Shown here: positions 1-12,891 of the stretch, piece by piece | Position numbering within the stretch: the first letter of the stretch is position 1 | Layout of the letters: every line of letters begins with the position of its first letter | Assembly: GCF_010093595.1 (NCBI RefSeq) | Contig: NW_022985446.1 | Span: forward strand, 1,225,269-1,289,268 | Reading direction: 5' to 3' | DNA length: 64,000 nucleotides | Source of the DNA: Mytilinidion resinicola | Lineage: Eukaryota; Ascomycota; Dothideomycetes; Mytilinidiales; Mytilinidiaceae | Notes under the pieces: model-generated | What the model was told of the DNA's origin: nothing | The model's input: the letters and a program-made list of their open reading frames with translations, nothing else | The model's database searches: none | Position numbers and translations under genes: made by a program

Positions 1-397
1 AAGCCGCCTGGAGTGCGTTGCCGTATCTTCCACCCTGCGCGTTGACGTCGGCGCCCTTGTCAAGCAGCAGCTTCACCACCTGCTCGTGGCTTCCTTCTGA
101 AGCCGCCTGGAGTGCGTTGCCGTATTCTCCACCCTGCGCGTTAACGTCGGCGCCTTTGTCAAGCAGCAGCTTCACCACCTGCTCGTGGCCTCTAGATAAA
201 GCCGCCTGGAGTGCGTGGCCGCATACTCCACCCTGCGCGTTAACGTCGGCGCCCTTGTCAAGCAGCAGCTTCACCACCTGCTCGTGGCCTCCAGATGAAG
301 CCGCCTGGAGTGCGTTGCCGTATACTCCACCCTGCGCGTTGACGTCGGCGCCCTTGTCAAGCAGCAGCTTCACTATTCTTTGATGTCCATGTTCCGC
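1..397 (-). repeat. Tandem 99-bp repeats encoding near-identical ankyrin repeats
   Basis: Units begin at 1, 100, 199 and 298, exactly 99 bp (33 codons) apart, and the array continues off the left edge. Read on the minus strand each unit gives GHEQVVKLLLDKGADVNAQG followed by a short variable stretch and NALQAAS. Most differences fall at the start of the helix and just after the NAQGG turn. The high nucleotide identity points to recent unequal exchange or gene conversion. Confidence 0.9.
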
Positions 398-2597
398 CGC
401 AAGATATAGGAGAGTCTGGCCGTTGCTATCTCTTCGTTCTAACACGAGTGCTGTCTCTCTTACTTGGTTTTGGAGAAGTTCCTCCAATACAATTGGTAAT
501 CCGAATCGTGCTGTAAGATGCCATCCCGTGCTGTCCTTGGGGTAGCCCTGGCTATACTTCTGATACGTGTATTTTGGACGTAAGAGTACCTGCGCAGCGC
601 ACGAAACCAATTCTTTGTGGGAAAGAAATGAGCAGGCTAGCTCATATATCTGATCTTCCACTGTTACCGCATGCTGTCCCCAGTGCTTGGCAGCATAGTC
701 TAAGAATTGGCTTTCCTTCAGCCTCTCTTCAAATTCTTTGTTAGAGGAGCAGCTCCCAGTTTTAAATATGCTGAATGACAAGTAGGTGAGGCATGTAAAG
801 GCAATGTGTAGTTGAGCGCCTGGATCCTATGCATCTCGAATACGTTCGAAGTATTCTTGGGTGGTGTAATGCACAAGACGGATGACAGCACTTTCCTGAT
901 CAACAACGACCAGTCCAGCACACACGGATAATAGATCCTCGACATCAGGTATGTTCTCAGGATCGAGCTTTGTCTCGTCCGGTTCTACTGCCAGAGCACA
1001 GCACATCTCCGTCGTGGTAAGCGGTCTTTTCGCATACGTGATCCACGACAGTACTTTTTTGGCCAGTACGTAATCTCCGCTTAACTGTCCTTGTATGCGT
1101 TGGATAGCTTCCTTGTATGCGTCGTCGAGTGCGGCTGAGCTTTTAGAGAGCTTAGCTAGCGTTAACTTTACGTCCTTTGCTGTTCTCTTGTCTAGCAGCG
1201 AATCGGTGTGGAGGCGAGCAAGGAGAAACCTAAGAACGTGTAAGTCTGCGTTATATTACAAGTTGGCTAGGAAGAGCATACATGCCGTCTACCGCCTCCA
1301 CGATCTTTTCCTGGACAATCTCCTGCAGCGCAGGGTCATGCTGAATACATCTTGGCAGTCGGTATGATTGGCCAGCCACGAATCGCTTCACATCCTCTCT
1401 GCTTGCCTGCACCTCCAGCCTCAGCGCCTCGTTAAACCCGTCCGTAATCTCTGGAATAAATCGCGAGGTGGCCATAAGGCGAACGTCCCGTACCGCCTGG
1501 AGATCGCGGAGTTTGGCCAGAAATTGGCACCGAGTGCCGTCACTGTCTTGACATTCATCTAGAGCATCGACCACAATATGGATAGTAGAGTAATGTGCAA
1601 GTACATCTTGGAGTGCGCTGAAGACCTCATCAGGCGATGGCCTGGTTCCTCTGTTAGCATGCTGTTTGTGCAACCGTTCCACAGGCCCCACTAGCGATGG
1701 TCGAGCCTGAACCAGCTGCTTGAGGATAGCTGCCAACATCCTAGAAACATCCTGCTCCTCCCGAGCCTTGTAGTTGCAGTACACATAAGCAACTCCATGT
1801 GAGCTGCTGTGCACTAATGTCAACAGATGGTCAATCGCGATGGCCGCTACCATAGTTTTTCCGGCTCCCGGAATTCCTGGGCAGAAGAGTGTTGCCTGGG
1901 GTACACTAAGCCACGTGGTCACCTGAGGCGCATCTAGAAACCACTGGCCTGTTCCCTCCTGTCTGCGCTTTATAATGTCGGATTGTTGGGCGGGATAGTC
2001 GGTAGGCGATATCCATTCTAGAAGCCGGCGGTGCTCTACGTTGTCTCCGTGTGTCCGAACGGAGTTGAGGTCGTATTTAATAGCGTGAGTGTCGTCTTTT
2101 ATAGTTTAAGTGTCGTCTTTTATGGCTTAAGAGAGCTTGCTTGTACACACAAGTAGTGCTGTTCTATAGTCCTGGCATAAAGCTTACAAGTGGTCTCTCT
2201 GTAAAGCGATCTCAACTAGCGTCTTCAACCGCTCGATTTGGCCTAATATGCTGGCTATCTCCTCTTTCTTAAACTTCCACACGAGCATATCGCCAGCCTT
2301 CTTTATTCGACCTCTACCTATCATCTTAGTCTGCAGCATTTCCAGCGCTTGCTTGAACTGGTCGAGCGGCCCGTTTTCGACTGCGAGGGCTCGGACGGCG
2401 GTGTGCCACGGCGTGTTGGCGTTTCCTTCCTCCAGGTGGAACCTTAGATTAAGAAGGAGACTGTGCAAGTTCGAGACCTCAACAGCGCACGTTGCGCGCT
2501 CTCTTGAGGCATCTTTGACGTCGGTCAGATATCCGACAATCTTGTTTGAGAGCTGAAGGATAGCGATAATGCTAGCTGTAACACTAAGAGGGTCCAT
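1..2597 (-). pseudogene. NLR-type STAND protein (N-terminal fungal STAND domain, NACHT, ankyrin repeats), decayed and cut by the window edge
   Basis: The frame starts at ATG 2597 with the typical MDPLSVTAS opening of the fungal N-terminal STAND/HeLo-like domain. Exon 1 is 2597-2188, intron 1 about 2187-2143, exon 2 to 1282, intron 2 1281-1230, and exon 3 runs from 1229 off the left edge. The NACHT domain shows Walker A (GIPGAGKT, near 1870) and Walker B (VVDALDEC, near 1565), then a helical linker and ankyrin repeats. Such proteins act in fungal non-self recognition and programmed cell death; this is family knowledge. Three in-frame stops interrupt it: TAA 2127-2129, TAA 2106-2108 and TAG 827-829, where the family has Gln, Gln and Trp. 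The frame is otherwise continuous on both sides of each. I therefore call it a pseudogene. Less likely, unusual splicing removes the stops. Confidence 0.75.
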
Positions 2598-2859
2598 GTA
2601 GGAAGACGGCGACAAAAATAGCAGATGCTTCTGAAGGAGCAGTGAAGTGAGAGGACGGCGACATTGTGTAGGCAGAGAAGCTGAAGGGACAGCGTCAGGC
2701 TGAGCGGATGCAGCCGCAGCAAGGCTGAACAGGTGCATGCGGTCTGGATTCTGCTGCCCCACACCTTATCGATAAGGCTGATTGTGGTGTCCTCAGCGTT
2801 TGTCCACTGGTGAGGTCGTGATAGCTTCTTGGGCTGATGCATTTCCATTATCTATGGGA

Positions 2860-5077
2860 TGATTTGTCGTGATAATCATCTGTCCATCAGTGAGATCGAT
2901 GATGCGGCGGTGGCTACCTACAATTCCTCTTCATCTATCTATCTCTCTATCTATGCATCGACTCTATACCTTTGCCACTACTAAACGCTATAGAGAAAAC
3001 TATTTGCATTTAAGCGTAATACAAAAATGTTAGGTAATATTATAGAAGCGTTAGAGGAGGTTTAACAAGCGCTTTATAATGCTATATATAAATATATATA
3101 CAAGTCCGCCGCTATTAATATAGAATATAACTTAAACAAGATAAATTATTTCTATCTATCTATCTACCTACCTACCTATCTATCTATCTACATATTAACT
3201 TTAGACCTTTAATAATAAGTTAGATGTAAAGATAAATTAAATAACCCTAATCTACTTCTATATAAACCCTAAATGCTCTCTCTATATTCACTAATAAAGA
3301 GAGTTGCTATATTCTTATTTATAGCTGTATAAATTACTTTAAATATTAGCTACAGCAGCACGGCTCTAATAAACTCGCTATTGGAATTCAATACCTTAAA
3401 ACTAGTGGAAGCTTTTTTTATATACCTCTTTATTTTCATTTTCCTATATTTTTTTTCCATAAGTACAGTATAGAAATAGTACTAGAGCAGAAGGCACCTA
3501 GTCCCCACTATTATATTAATTCTTACCTCTTAAGTATCTATTAGTATAAAAGCAAGTAGAATTAATATATATAAACTAAAGCTTTCATATTATACCTATA
3601 CTTTTATGCAGCTAGCTTATCTAATACATATAAACGAAGCCGCTTATATTAATATCTAATTGCGTCCTATCTAACTAGAATGCTTGGAAAATATATATAG
3701 TAAGATAGAAAAGGACCAGGTCTTTAAATAGCTTAATATATATGTAAAGGTTGTATAGGAAGGATCAACAGATAGAGCGGTAGCAGGATAGAAGTTAAAT
3801 TGATTGAATTAGATATCGTTCCATCTTATAGAGGTTGGGCCTCTATATACTCGAATATATAAGTACTAGAAGTTTTTCTATGCTTATTAAAAGCATAGTT
3901 TGTAATGCTTATATAAACTAGCATATTCTAGATACTTCCATGTATTACAAATACAGTTTAATTTATAAGAGAATCTTCCACAAGATTCCATCTGGTTCCA
4001 TCTAATTCTAGATAGTTCTAGAAGCTTAGAAATATAGCGCTTACTATATTCTAACAATATATATCTAAGTCTTTAATATAAGTTAAATAGATTCTGTGCT
4101 TTAAGAAAAATTGCTAAGGTTACATTTAAAGGTATAGAATCTAGTAAATCTATTTTAAAAATGTATATTAACTTTAAGCGCAGATATAGGTAGTGTATTA
4201 AGTTAATTATCTTAAACATGCTTGTTTTATATAACACAGCTTAGCATTTTACATTCCAATACTAAAAGTTCTAAGCTTAGCTAGGGTATACTTACTTTTT
4301 ATATTCTCTTACAACTATATAAGCGACTAGACAATCCCTTATAATATATAGTATATAAGATTAAAGAGTTATTAAAAGAATCTAGATAAACTAAGATAGA
4401 TAGATAGTTATCCTGCGATTAATGTTTACTTTTTTTTAAAAAGAAGTAATATAATAAATTATAATATATTTAACTCTACTACGCGTTCTTCTTATATATT
4501 TATTCTTAACCTATATTTTATACAAAAGTTTTAGTAGCATTAACTTCTCTAGATTGTATTTTATCTAGTTTAATATCATTTCTTTAATACTTAGGCCTAG
4601 TACGCTGGGTACTACCTTATAGACGGCAGTTGTTGTATCTCTACTAATGTGGCCTTTTATCTCTTCTTAAAGGGTAGATATTTTATTAGTAGTATAATAG
4701 ATTTTTAGGAGCAAGATATCTCTTTGCTAAATATACTGAATCCAACCTAATTTTAAATATTATTATTCTGCTGCTGCTTGTACACCTCCTTTTAGACGTT
4801 ACAATATTTGTCCCTTAATTATGCTTTCTTTATTCAAGTACATTAAGAAAGAGGAACTCCGCAAGCTTGCGAAATCCTAGGAAGATAAGAGGGGTTTCCT
4901 ATTAATGCCTTTCCATCTTTATACTTTGGCTTATTCTTGTACTTTCGTTTCGTTGTTATTATTGTTGTTATAATAGTTAATAGCCTAAAGCGATTAATTG
5001 TATTAGATCTAAACTACAAATACACGCTGCCTATATACCTTGTTATCAAGAGAGTAATATAGTTATTTCTCCCTCTG
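2860..5077. repeat. AT-rich, gene-free block, probably a RIP-degraded transposable element
   Basis: From about 2.9 kb the sequence becomes strongly AT-rich, full of TA dinucleotides and stop codons in all frames, with very few CpG. No frame longer than about 60 codons is seen. This is the usual look of repeat DNA mutated by RIP in ascomycetes. The parent element cannot be named from what is left. It lies directly upstream of the NLR gene, whose own stops are of the same mutation type. Confidence 0.7.
3151..3192. repeat. TCTA/CCTA microsatellite
   Basis: About ten tetranucleotide units of TCTA with three CCTA variants lie within the AT-rich block. A shorter related run is at 2932-2955. Confidence 0.9.
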
Positions 5078-5372
5078 CTTGTCTTGTGCCATGCGGCATC
5101 ATCATACTACATCATCGTGCTGAGTGATATAGGAGACTCCGTAGAAGGCTTTACAAATTGGAAAGGATGCACGGCCAATCAAGTAGCTGTTCAAGCAGCT
5201 AGGTTATAAGAAAGCATCATTGGTGTACGGCTTGATGAATCGGATAGAATGGAATGGCCTAGCCAATTCTAGTAATAAAGTCAAGTTTAGAACAAGAACT
5301 AATTCTTAGAATAAGAACTGATTTGTAATTATACTTGTAAAGTAGAACCTGGTTCTATACTAGGTTCGTAAC
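5078..5372. mobile_element. Possible solo LTR or retroelement fragment
   Basis: A stretch of mixed composition follows the AT-rich block. It contains short internal direct repeats (GAACAAGAACTAATTCTTAG, then AATAAGAACTGATT, then AGAACCTGGTTCTA) and ends in GTAACA, as LTRs of fungal retroelements often do. The 5' border and a target-site duplication are not clear, so the call is tentative. Confidence 0.3.
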
Positions 5373-5732
5373 ACAGGTAGCCTGCACAAGTCAGATAGGT
5401 TATACGAATCGGCATGGTAAATCGGACAGGGTGCGTTTGTTCGAATTGATGTGAAGAACGAGCCGAGCATTATAAGGTAGTTAATAAGAAGATATGTATA
5501 CCTAGGGCGGGGCCCGTGGCAGTTGTATTTGTATTCTTCCGGTAGCCAGAGCCCTGTAGACGTCATTACAGCACTTGTTAATATATATGTGTCTCGTACA
5601 CATAGATCGTCTTTTCCACTGCCTTACAGGCTCTGTTAAACATAAATAAAGCAGTAATCCACAATTCCCTTGTTCTAATTGAGATCTAACCATCCTTAGG
5701 TACTATATACACTTTTCTTATGCTTGTATACA

Positions 5733-5870
5733 ATTGCCCAGCACCTCTTAAGACCCTACGGTATATCTTAAACAGCTATAAAATCTTAGTTGTGGCAACC
5801 CTAATAGCTCTCCGGGCCACTTCAGACGGTGTTGGGTTGCCTGGTTCCCACTTAATATTCAACGGTGCCT
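5733..5870 (+). repeat. Dispersed repeat family 1, copy A
   Basis: Shares a diagnostic core (TAGCTCTCCGGGCCAC) and flanking blocks (GCCCAGCACC upstream; CCCACTTAATATTCAACGG downstream) with copies at 45178-45310, 57260-57390 and, inverted, 13744-13878. The copies are diverged and carry no coding frame. Confidence 0.65.
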
Positions 5871-5953
5871 TCCTCTCATTACTTTACTACAGTTTTTACT
5901 TGATTTCTTACGTTTACTCAGATCTTTCTGTTTATGGGGCTACGATTTAGTTA

Positions 5954-5995
5954 TAACGACTTAGCCCCCCGCTCGACCGGGGGGCTAAGACGTTA
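5954..5995. repeat. Inverted repeat, 18-bp arms, 6-base loop
   Basis: The arms are TAACGACTTAGCCCCCCG (5954-5971) and CGGGGGGCTAAGACGTTA (5978-5995). They pair except for one mismatch and leave CTCGAC as loop. The block of six C/G pairs is striking inside AT-rich DNA. It may be a transposon end, a foldback element or a stable RNA hairpin. Confidence 0.8.
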
Positions 5996-6469
5996 GTTTT
6001 CAATTAGATGGTACTCAGCCCACTAGATGTGCTTTGTCTAATCGACAGACAAGAATCTAACTATATATTCTCTGCTCTTATATACAAGTGACATGCGCTG
6101 TGTAGCGCTTCTTTCCGTGCACCAAGTAGGCCACGAAGGCTGAGACAACGACGGCAGCCTGCACTAATAATGCTCAACTGGCGGTGACTAGGACAGCTAC
6201 CGGGAAGCACGCAAATACAATACCATCAATTGAGGTTCACTATGTCATAGATACGACGATGTAATAATTAAAGAGAGGTGTGCATATGACCCGTGTTTTT
6301 CTACACACCATACCAGAGCTGCCCATAGGCGTTCGAAAAAGAGCCTATAGAGAGAAACCCCAAGAAATAGACGCCAGTGCTCAAAGATGCCAATAGAGAG
6401 CCCATTATATCCCATTTTGAATGCTGGAGAGACATGAACAAAGGAGTTTCATCTACCGTATTGCAAGTC

Positions 6470-7637
<1,168 letters not shown>

Positions 7638-8742
7638 GTTGGCAGTAGGGAGTCGCAGGGCTGGAGGTGCGCAGTCAAATATTATCCTGCGGGCGGATTC
7701 TTTCACCTGAAGCCGAGCAGAGGCCCGGGAAATATCTTGCCCGGAGGGGTCATCGCCCTCGGCCGTCCAGCCAATCACGGCCCGCTAGAATCAAAGCGGC
7801 CGAGAATCCCTTCAGGCATAGTGCCCTTTGAATCTCAACGACATTCGATGCTGCTGACCTCCATCACGACGATACCGCCGTCTGAGGCGGCCCCGCAAGC
7901 CTTCCACACTGTTCAAAACGGTTCATTTAATCTTCCGAAAATGGCTGAAGCAGGTCAGACAGCGCCAAACCAGTGTACCTATACAGATAAGTACGGCATT
8001 ACAGTGCCTCGTCGTTGATTCATGTACACTCTTCTGCCACTGCTTATGTTGCTCCAACATGTTTATCGAAATCTGGAGCGACAAATAGCACAGTCAGCTA
8101 TGTGCATTCATCAACCTCTGCCTGAGGTGGCCCTGTAAGCTTACTGGTTGTTCCAATTAACAAAGTTTGGGATTTCGAAAGTATATTGAGGAGCTTCAAG
8201 TAGCGGCAGACAAGTGTACACGGATCTGTGACGAGCTATTGTAGACTATTGGTATACGTGGGGTTTGACGCGTATATGACACGCCATGGGAGCTCCCCAG
8301 CGAGGTTCGCAGTTTCGAGACTCCCCCTGTATTTTGATATTGCTTCAGAGCACTTTAAGCAGGGGCACAGAGTGTCAACAGGTTGGTTTGCTGCCGTACT
8401 AGAGCATATCCAGAAGCTTCATTGCCAGTAAGTGCCAGCGTAAGTCATAGCATGGCAGGAAAACGACTTCTCCGAAATGGGGCCAAAGCAATTTCATGGT
8501 TATCAGAGCCATCCTCTCGTGTGAAAGCTGGTGTGTTTGGTGCTGCAATGCTTGATAGTAGAGGTGAACCGACGCGTAAGGCACGATACTCCGACAGTGA
8601 CCTTCGAGGTAGGAAGGCGCCAAATGCCTCCGCACCGCGTAGGTATCTCATAGTCTCTACCCTCTCATCCCGTCTCCATCTTCTCATTACAACTCGAGTT
8701 CCGCAGTCCCTGATCCCATCTCTGTGCTTTGCGTGCTTCGCC
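7638..8742. other. Intergenic region between hemB and the 8743 gene, with a MITE-like element
   Basis: This is the divergent upstream region of hemB and of the gene at 8743. It contains the inverted-repeat element at 8023-8220. Short frames in it (for example 8383-9045) have no domain and mix with the 5' part of the next gene. No RNA gene was seen. Confidence 0.6.
8023..8220. mobile_element. MITE-like element, family 2, copy 1
   Basis: The left end TGTACACTCTTCTGCCACTG is matched in reverse by the right end, which reads as CGTGTACACTTGTCTGCCGC on the opposite strand. Further inside, GAAATC/GATTTC pairing continues. The same ends occur at 50142-50271. Size about 200 bp, no coding capacity. 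Homology on the right may run on to about 8250. Confidence 0.6.
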
Positions 8743-11395
8743 ATGACGGCTCCGAAGAAAACCCGCCGCTTTTTCCCGCGCTTCCTCGCGTCTAACGAGA
8801 ACCGTGACAGTAGGTTCACCAAATCCACCTTCACCTCTGCCTTCAAGCAGCTCTCTAACCTTCACCTCCACCTCGTTTGCAGCTCGATTACTCCCCGTGA
8901 CGTCGCTCTCCGCTCGCACCTCTTTAGAGAGCCGGCGGCCGCCTCCTCTCTCTTCCTCCACCAACCGCCGAAGGTCGAACACTCACGCTGCTGCTTTCAC
9001 CCACAGCACGAGGGCAGACAACCAGGCGCTCTTCCAGCAAGCTAGCAGCATGGGCGACGACAAAGACCCTCCGCGTGTTAAGGGCCGAGCCGACCCTGCT
9101 ACTGATTCACCGAAAGCACGCGAGGATGTACGACCATTACGCAAAAAGCGCTCGTGGTTTCAGCGAAGAACAGGAGAAGGTTCTAACATTCTCCAGACGG
9201 CGCCGCCGATCCCTCCGATTCCTGCCATGTACACCATGCCGTCAAACATCGGATCGTCTACTAGCGAGCCTCCCCAGCGCAAGCCGCCCGCGATCGAGGC
9301 CCTATCAGACAAGGCTTTACCGAGCATTCCACCCATCGAGTCTGATGAGCGATTTCAGCCGGATCGACCTGTTCCTCCAACGCCGGACCGTCTGCGGAAG
9401 CCCTCAATCGCGTCGTCTGCTACAAGCGACGATGCCCATCGTAAGAGTGGTCGCCAGCGACACAATACTAGCTTTGTTGACCCAAACATAGCGTACGAAC
9501 AGTTTTCAGGCTCTGATTGTGCCGCAAATGAGAAATTGTTGTCGGACAGACAAGGCCTCAAGCAGACGCTCTCCAACCTCGACGTACCGCCGCCACAGCA
9601 GCGCAATGCATCAGCCCCATCCTCGAACTATCTCGCAGTCCCCCGAAGTTTATTCCCAAGCCACTCCTCAAACATGCTCGCGCGTCCACTTCAGACTGGC
9701 AATGGCTTCGATCCCCCGGACAATCGCATTACAGCCATGCCACGCGCATCCTCTACTGCAAACCTCTCGCGCAGTCTCATAGCTGGAATGAAGAATCTGC
9801 TCACAGGAACCAAGGACAAGGATAAGAGGAAGACAATGGCCATACCAGCAATCACTTCTCCCATGCCACCCCAGACGAGCCCTAAAGCTCAGCAGTTCTT
9901 CCATGGAACTCAGCCAAACCGTGTCAAGCATCTACCGTCTGAGTTTTCCGACGACGAAGACGATGAGGACTACCACAACATGGCATCGTCGCAGAAAAAT
10001 CGAAGGTCGGTCTCCACTAACGACCTACCGGGTACCATCTTCAAGCAGCGAAACAAGGACAAGGCGATTCGGAGAATTTCACCAGATGCAGAAGCGTTGG
10101 ACCTCGCCGGTACCTCTTATGGCCACGCCACTCTCGCGGACGTCGGCGGCAGCGGTCGTCTGCTTCAACGTAATCTCAGTCTTGGACATGGAAATGGCAA
10201 GGCTCATCTACCGCCTCCAGAATTCAATATCAACGTGCCTTCGTCGGATCCCTCCAAGAAAGGTTTCCGCGACTCTACCATGCTAGACATCACATCTGGT
10301 CCTTCTTCAGACTCATTTCAACTGAACGCGCGTGATCCAACCATAGCTGAAATGGTTGCTGGCTCTTCAAGCCAGCCAAAGATGCGAGGCTCAACGAACC
10401 GCAAATTCAAGATGAGCACCTCACCAGATCCAGCTCGACCCCGCACTCGCGATCCTACCGCGCCTGATATCGTTGTGGGCCCATCGCCGTATTCCACGCC
10501 GCATCCCACTCGACCAATGATGGGGATGCTTAATCCCACCCGACCGCATATGCGCGACCCTACCGCGCCCGACATCATTGTGGGTTCTTCGCCGTATCCG
10601 GACGTGGCAATGCTTAATGCAGCTCTGGGCAATCTTGGTTTCGGGGCACCCCCTACTTGCATTCCAGGCCCTCGCCCTGCATTTAGGCATCCAGGAGCGC
10701 GTGCTCCACTGGACACCCCGAAGCCACAAGGAATTGGCATGAGGCCTCTTGCGGGGCTGAATATGCTGCCAAACGTTATGGAATTCGCTGAGCCTCCCCA
10801 GTGGTATCTCGACAGTCGTAAGGAGGCCGTAGACACCCCAAAGCCCCCGCCAGAATCTAGAATGACTTCGCCTGAATCAGGAGTGACCGCTACCGAGGAA
10901 GCGGAAGACAGGTATGTTCACCCTTGAAAACAGTACTTGCAAAAGGACGTTGACTAACTCACCTGCAGCGGTAACGACTACGAAGCAGCCTCTAATTCAA
11001 GCACCCTGAGCGAGCTCCCTGGAACGCAGTCGACTCCTCGAAGCGCCTACGACATGTCAAGGCGGCGCGGATTCATGGCCAACCAGCGCCCGATGTCGAC
11101 GGTTGAGGAAGAGCAGAAGCGCAACTCAGACTCGACCAGACGGAGCTCCGTCGACTTGGCGTCGCTGGTGGCAAAAGCAGAGCACAAGCGCGTCAAATCA
11201 GAGCCCATGACGACGTCGCCGCTGCAGGAGACTACAGATGAGGACGAGGACGAGGACGATTTGGAGGAGGGGGAGGAGAGTTGTGCCTACCCAGACCGGT
11301 TTGACGACCCGCCACTGTCAGCCTACCACTTCTTCGATTCAGAGGGTGAGGTTGTTGCTGTTGAGGAGAGGGCCCTAGATCGGGAGGAGGATTAG
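8743..11395 (+). CDS. Ser/Pro-rich low-complexity protein, unknown function
   Basis: I do not recognise a family. The preferred model is exons 8743-8809, 9018-10911 and 10969-11395. The last intron is clear (GTATGT, branch CTAAC, CTGCAG). The first exon starts in good context (GCCATGA) with a basic MTAPKKTRRFFPRFL and joins in frame through CAG at 9017. If that intron is not used, translation would start at ATG 9050 (762 residues). The protein is rich in Ser, Pro and Arg/Lys, with PPIPPIP-type segments that could bind SH3 domains, and an acidic stretch near the C-terminus. A short repeat built on RDPTAPDIVVG occurs about four times near genomic 10280-10600. No membrane segment is seen. It looks disordered and scaffold-like. 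Confidence 0.75.
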
Positions 11396-11739
11396 GGGGA
11401 TTTGGGGGCGGTGGTGGGGAGGTTGAGGGGTTTGTGTGCTGTTCTTTTACTGGCATTGCAGTAGCAGTATCGGTCTGATTTTGGCCCTCGAGAAACATGC
11501 TCGAGAGAAGTGGCCGAAACTGGGGCGATTAGTGAGTGGGTTCGGGAGTACGTTTGGAGAGTTGAAGTAGCCTAGTAGCTTTTAGCCCCCAAAAAAATAG
11601 ACTAACAGTATACTTAATTTATGGTGCCCTTTAGGCATGTGAGACTTCGGGGTGGATACAAGGTGGATGGACAGTTACTTTTGATACTCCAATACCGCTG
11701 TCAGTGGTGTCTTAGCGTACTATGAACATAAACGGCAGG

Positions 11740-12045
11740 ATGTAAAAATTTCGACCTCGTGAACCTGCTTAGTGTGTATATGCACCTTTATAACGCTGTC
11801 GGAGGCGCCCTAAAATGCTATGAAAAATCAAAAGGGGATGTAAAGTTTTCCACCTCGTGAAATAGCTTGGGGTATACGTAGTCCTTCACGACGCCGTCGG
11901 GAATGCCCTTACCCCAAAACGATGAGAGTAAAATGTAGAGTTTATTACAGCGCGATTTAGATCACATCCACTCATTGTTTTGCGCTCCTATGCAGCCTAT
12001 CGGGCCACCTCAAGCCTATCCTACAAGTTCCATGCACGATGTAAA
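11740..12045 (+). repeat. Degenerate tandem repeat, about 97-bp units
   Basis: Units begin with GATGTAAAAATTTCGACCTCG (near 11740), GATGTAAAGTTTTCCACCTCG (near 11837) and a weaker AATGTAGAG start (near 11934). They share GTGAA, GCTTAG/GG, CGCTGTCGG/CGCCGTCGG and GCCCT blocks. The GATGTAAA start recurs near 12039 and 12519. No coding frame. Confidence 0.6.
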
Positions 12046-12094
12046 AGGCGCGAGGGCGGAGATCTCACACCATACAGAAATCATTATCCGCAAT

Positions 12095-12548
12095 GTCCAA
12101 TCTGCGCTCTTACAACCTTTACATCCTCGTCGAAAGAATTCGGTTAGGATGAGGTGGCCTAATAGACTACGTAGGTGCCTAACGCGATAACTAAACTGAA
12201 GTAAGGTGGCCTGCAACACAGTGCACAAGCGCTCGAGATAGCAATATTAATAGCGCCTAATTTACATTCCCACAATCTGTACATCTCGCTCTGGGTTTTA
12301 TGCATAGGTGTGAGGTGGTCTGGAAGGCCGTCCGGGTCCCCAAAACTACTGATTGGCTTGAGTGGATTGAGTTGCGGTGCAATTCATATACCAAGGCTAT
12401 AACCAATCTACCGGCTTGTAAACCGCACAGCGCAATTCGTATTGAGTTGATTCGTAGTTTTAGACACGTGAATAGCCTAGTGACAAACTTCCAGCCCAGG
12501 CGAAAGGAATCGGCGGAGATGTAAAGGTTGTGAGAGTGCAGATTGGAC
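12095..12548. mobile_element. Inverted-repeat element, 31-bp terminal arms
   Basis: The left arm starts GTCCAATCTGCGCTCTTACA at 12095. The reverse complement of 12518-12548 starts GTCCAATCTGCACTCTCACA; both then read ACCTTTACATC. Two mismatches in 31. The roughly 390-bp interior has no convincing gene. A target duplication is not obvious. This fits a non-autonomous DNA transposon or foldback remnant. Confidence 0.6.
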
Positions 12549-12891
12549 TTTTGATTGCCAGAATTGATATAGAATGTCCGTACTCATCTGAGGGGGCTTC
12601 CATTGACCTATGCAACTACATATGCAGCATCTATAATGCCAGTCTACCTCTCCGTGAGTCTTGAAGAAACAAATGCTGCCTGCGCCAACGCTGTCGTGCC
12701 TCCAATGTGCACGAAAAGCCGACGATGACGTAATAAGTCCGTCATATTGGCCGGTGAGTGAACGCCCTAACGCCATGCTATGAAATTAAAGACTTTATAT
12801 TCAACCTTTTGAGTGTCTTGGTCGCTGTCCGAGCTCGTTGTCGTTACATCGTATCGTAGCAACCACCCATGACTGATGGTCAGACGTCCGT

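Larger units (their letters stand above)
5373..6469. other. Intergenic region 3' of hemB with repeat copy A and a hairpin
   Basis: No coding frame is supported here. The stretch holds one copy of a dispersed repeat (5733-5870) and a GC-rich inverted repeat (5954-5995). The small frames at 5360-5950 overlap these repeats and lack any recognisable domain. Confidence 0.6.

Noticed and set aside
8383..9045. 220-codon plus-strand frame as a separate gene
   Set aside because: Only its MTAPKKTRRFF segment looks protein-like, and that fits as the first exon of the 8743 gene.
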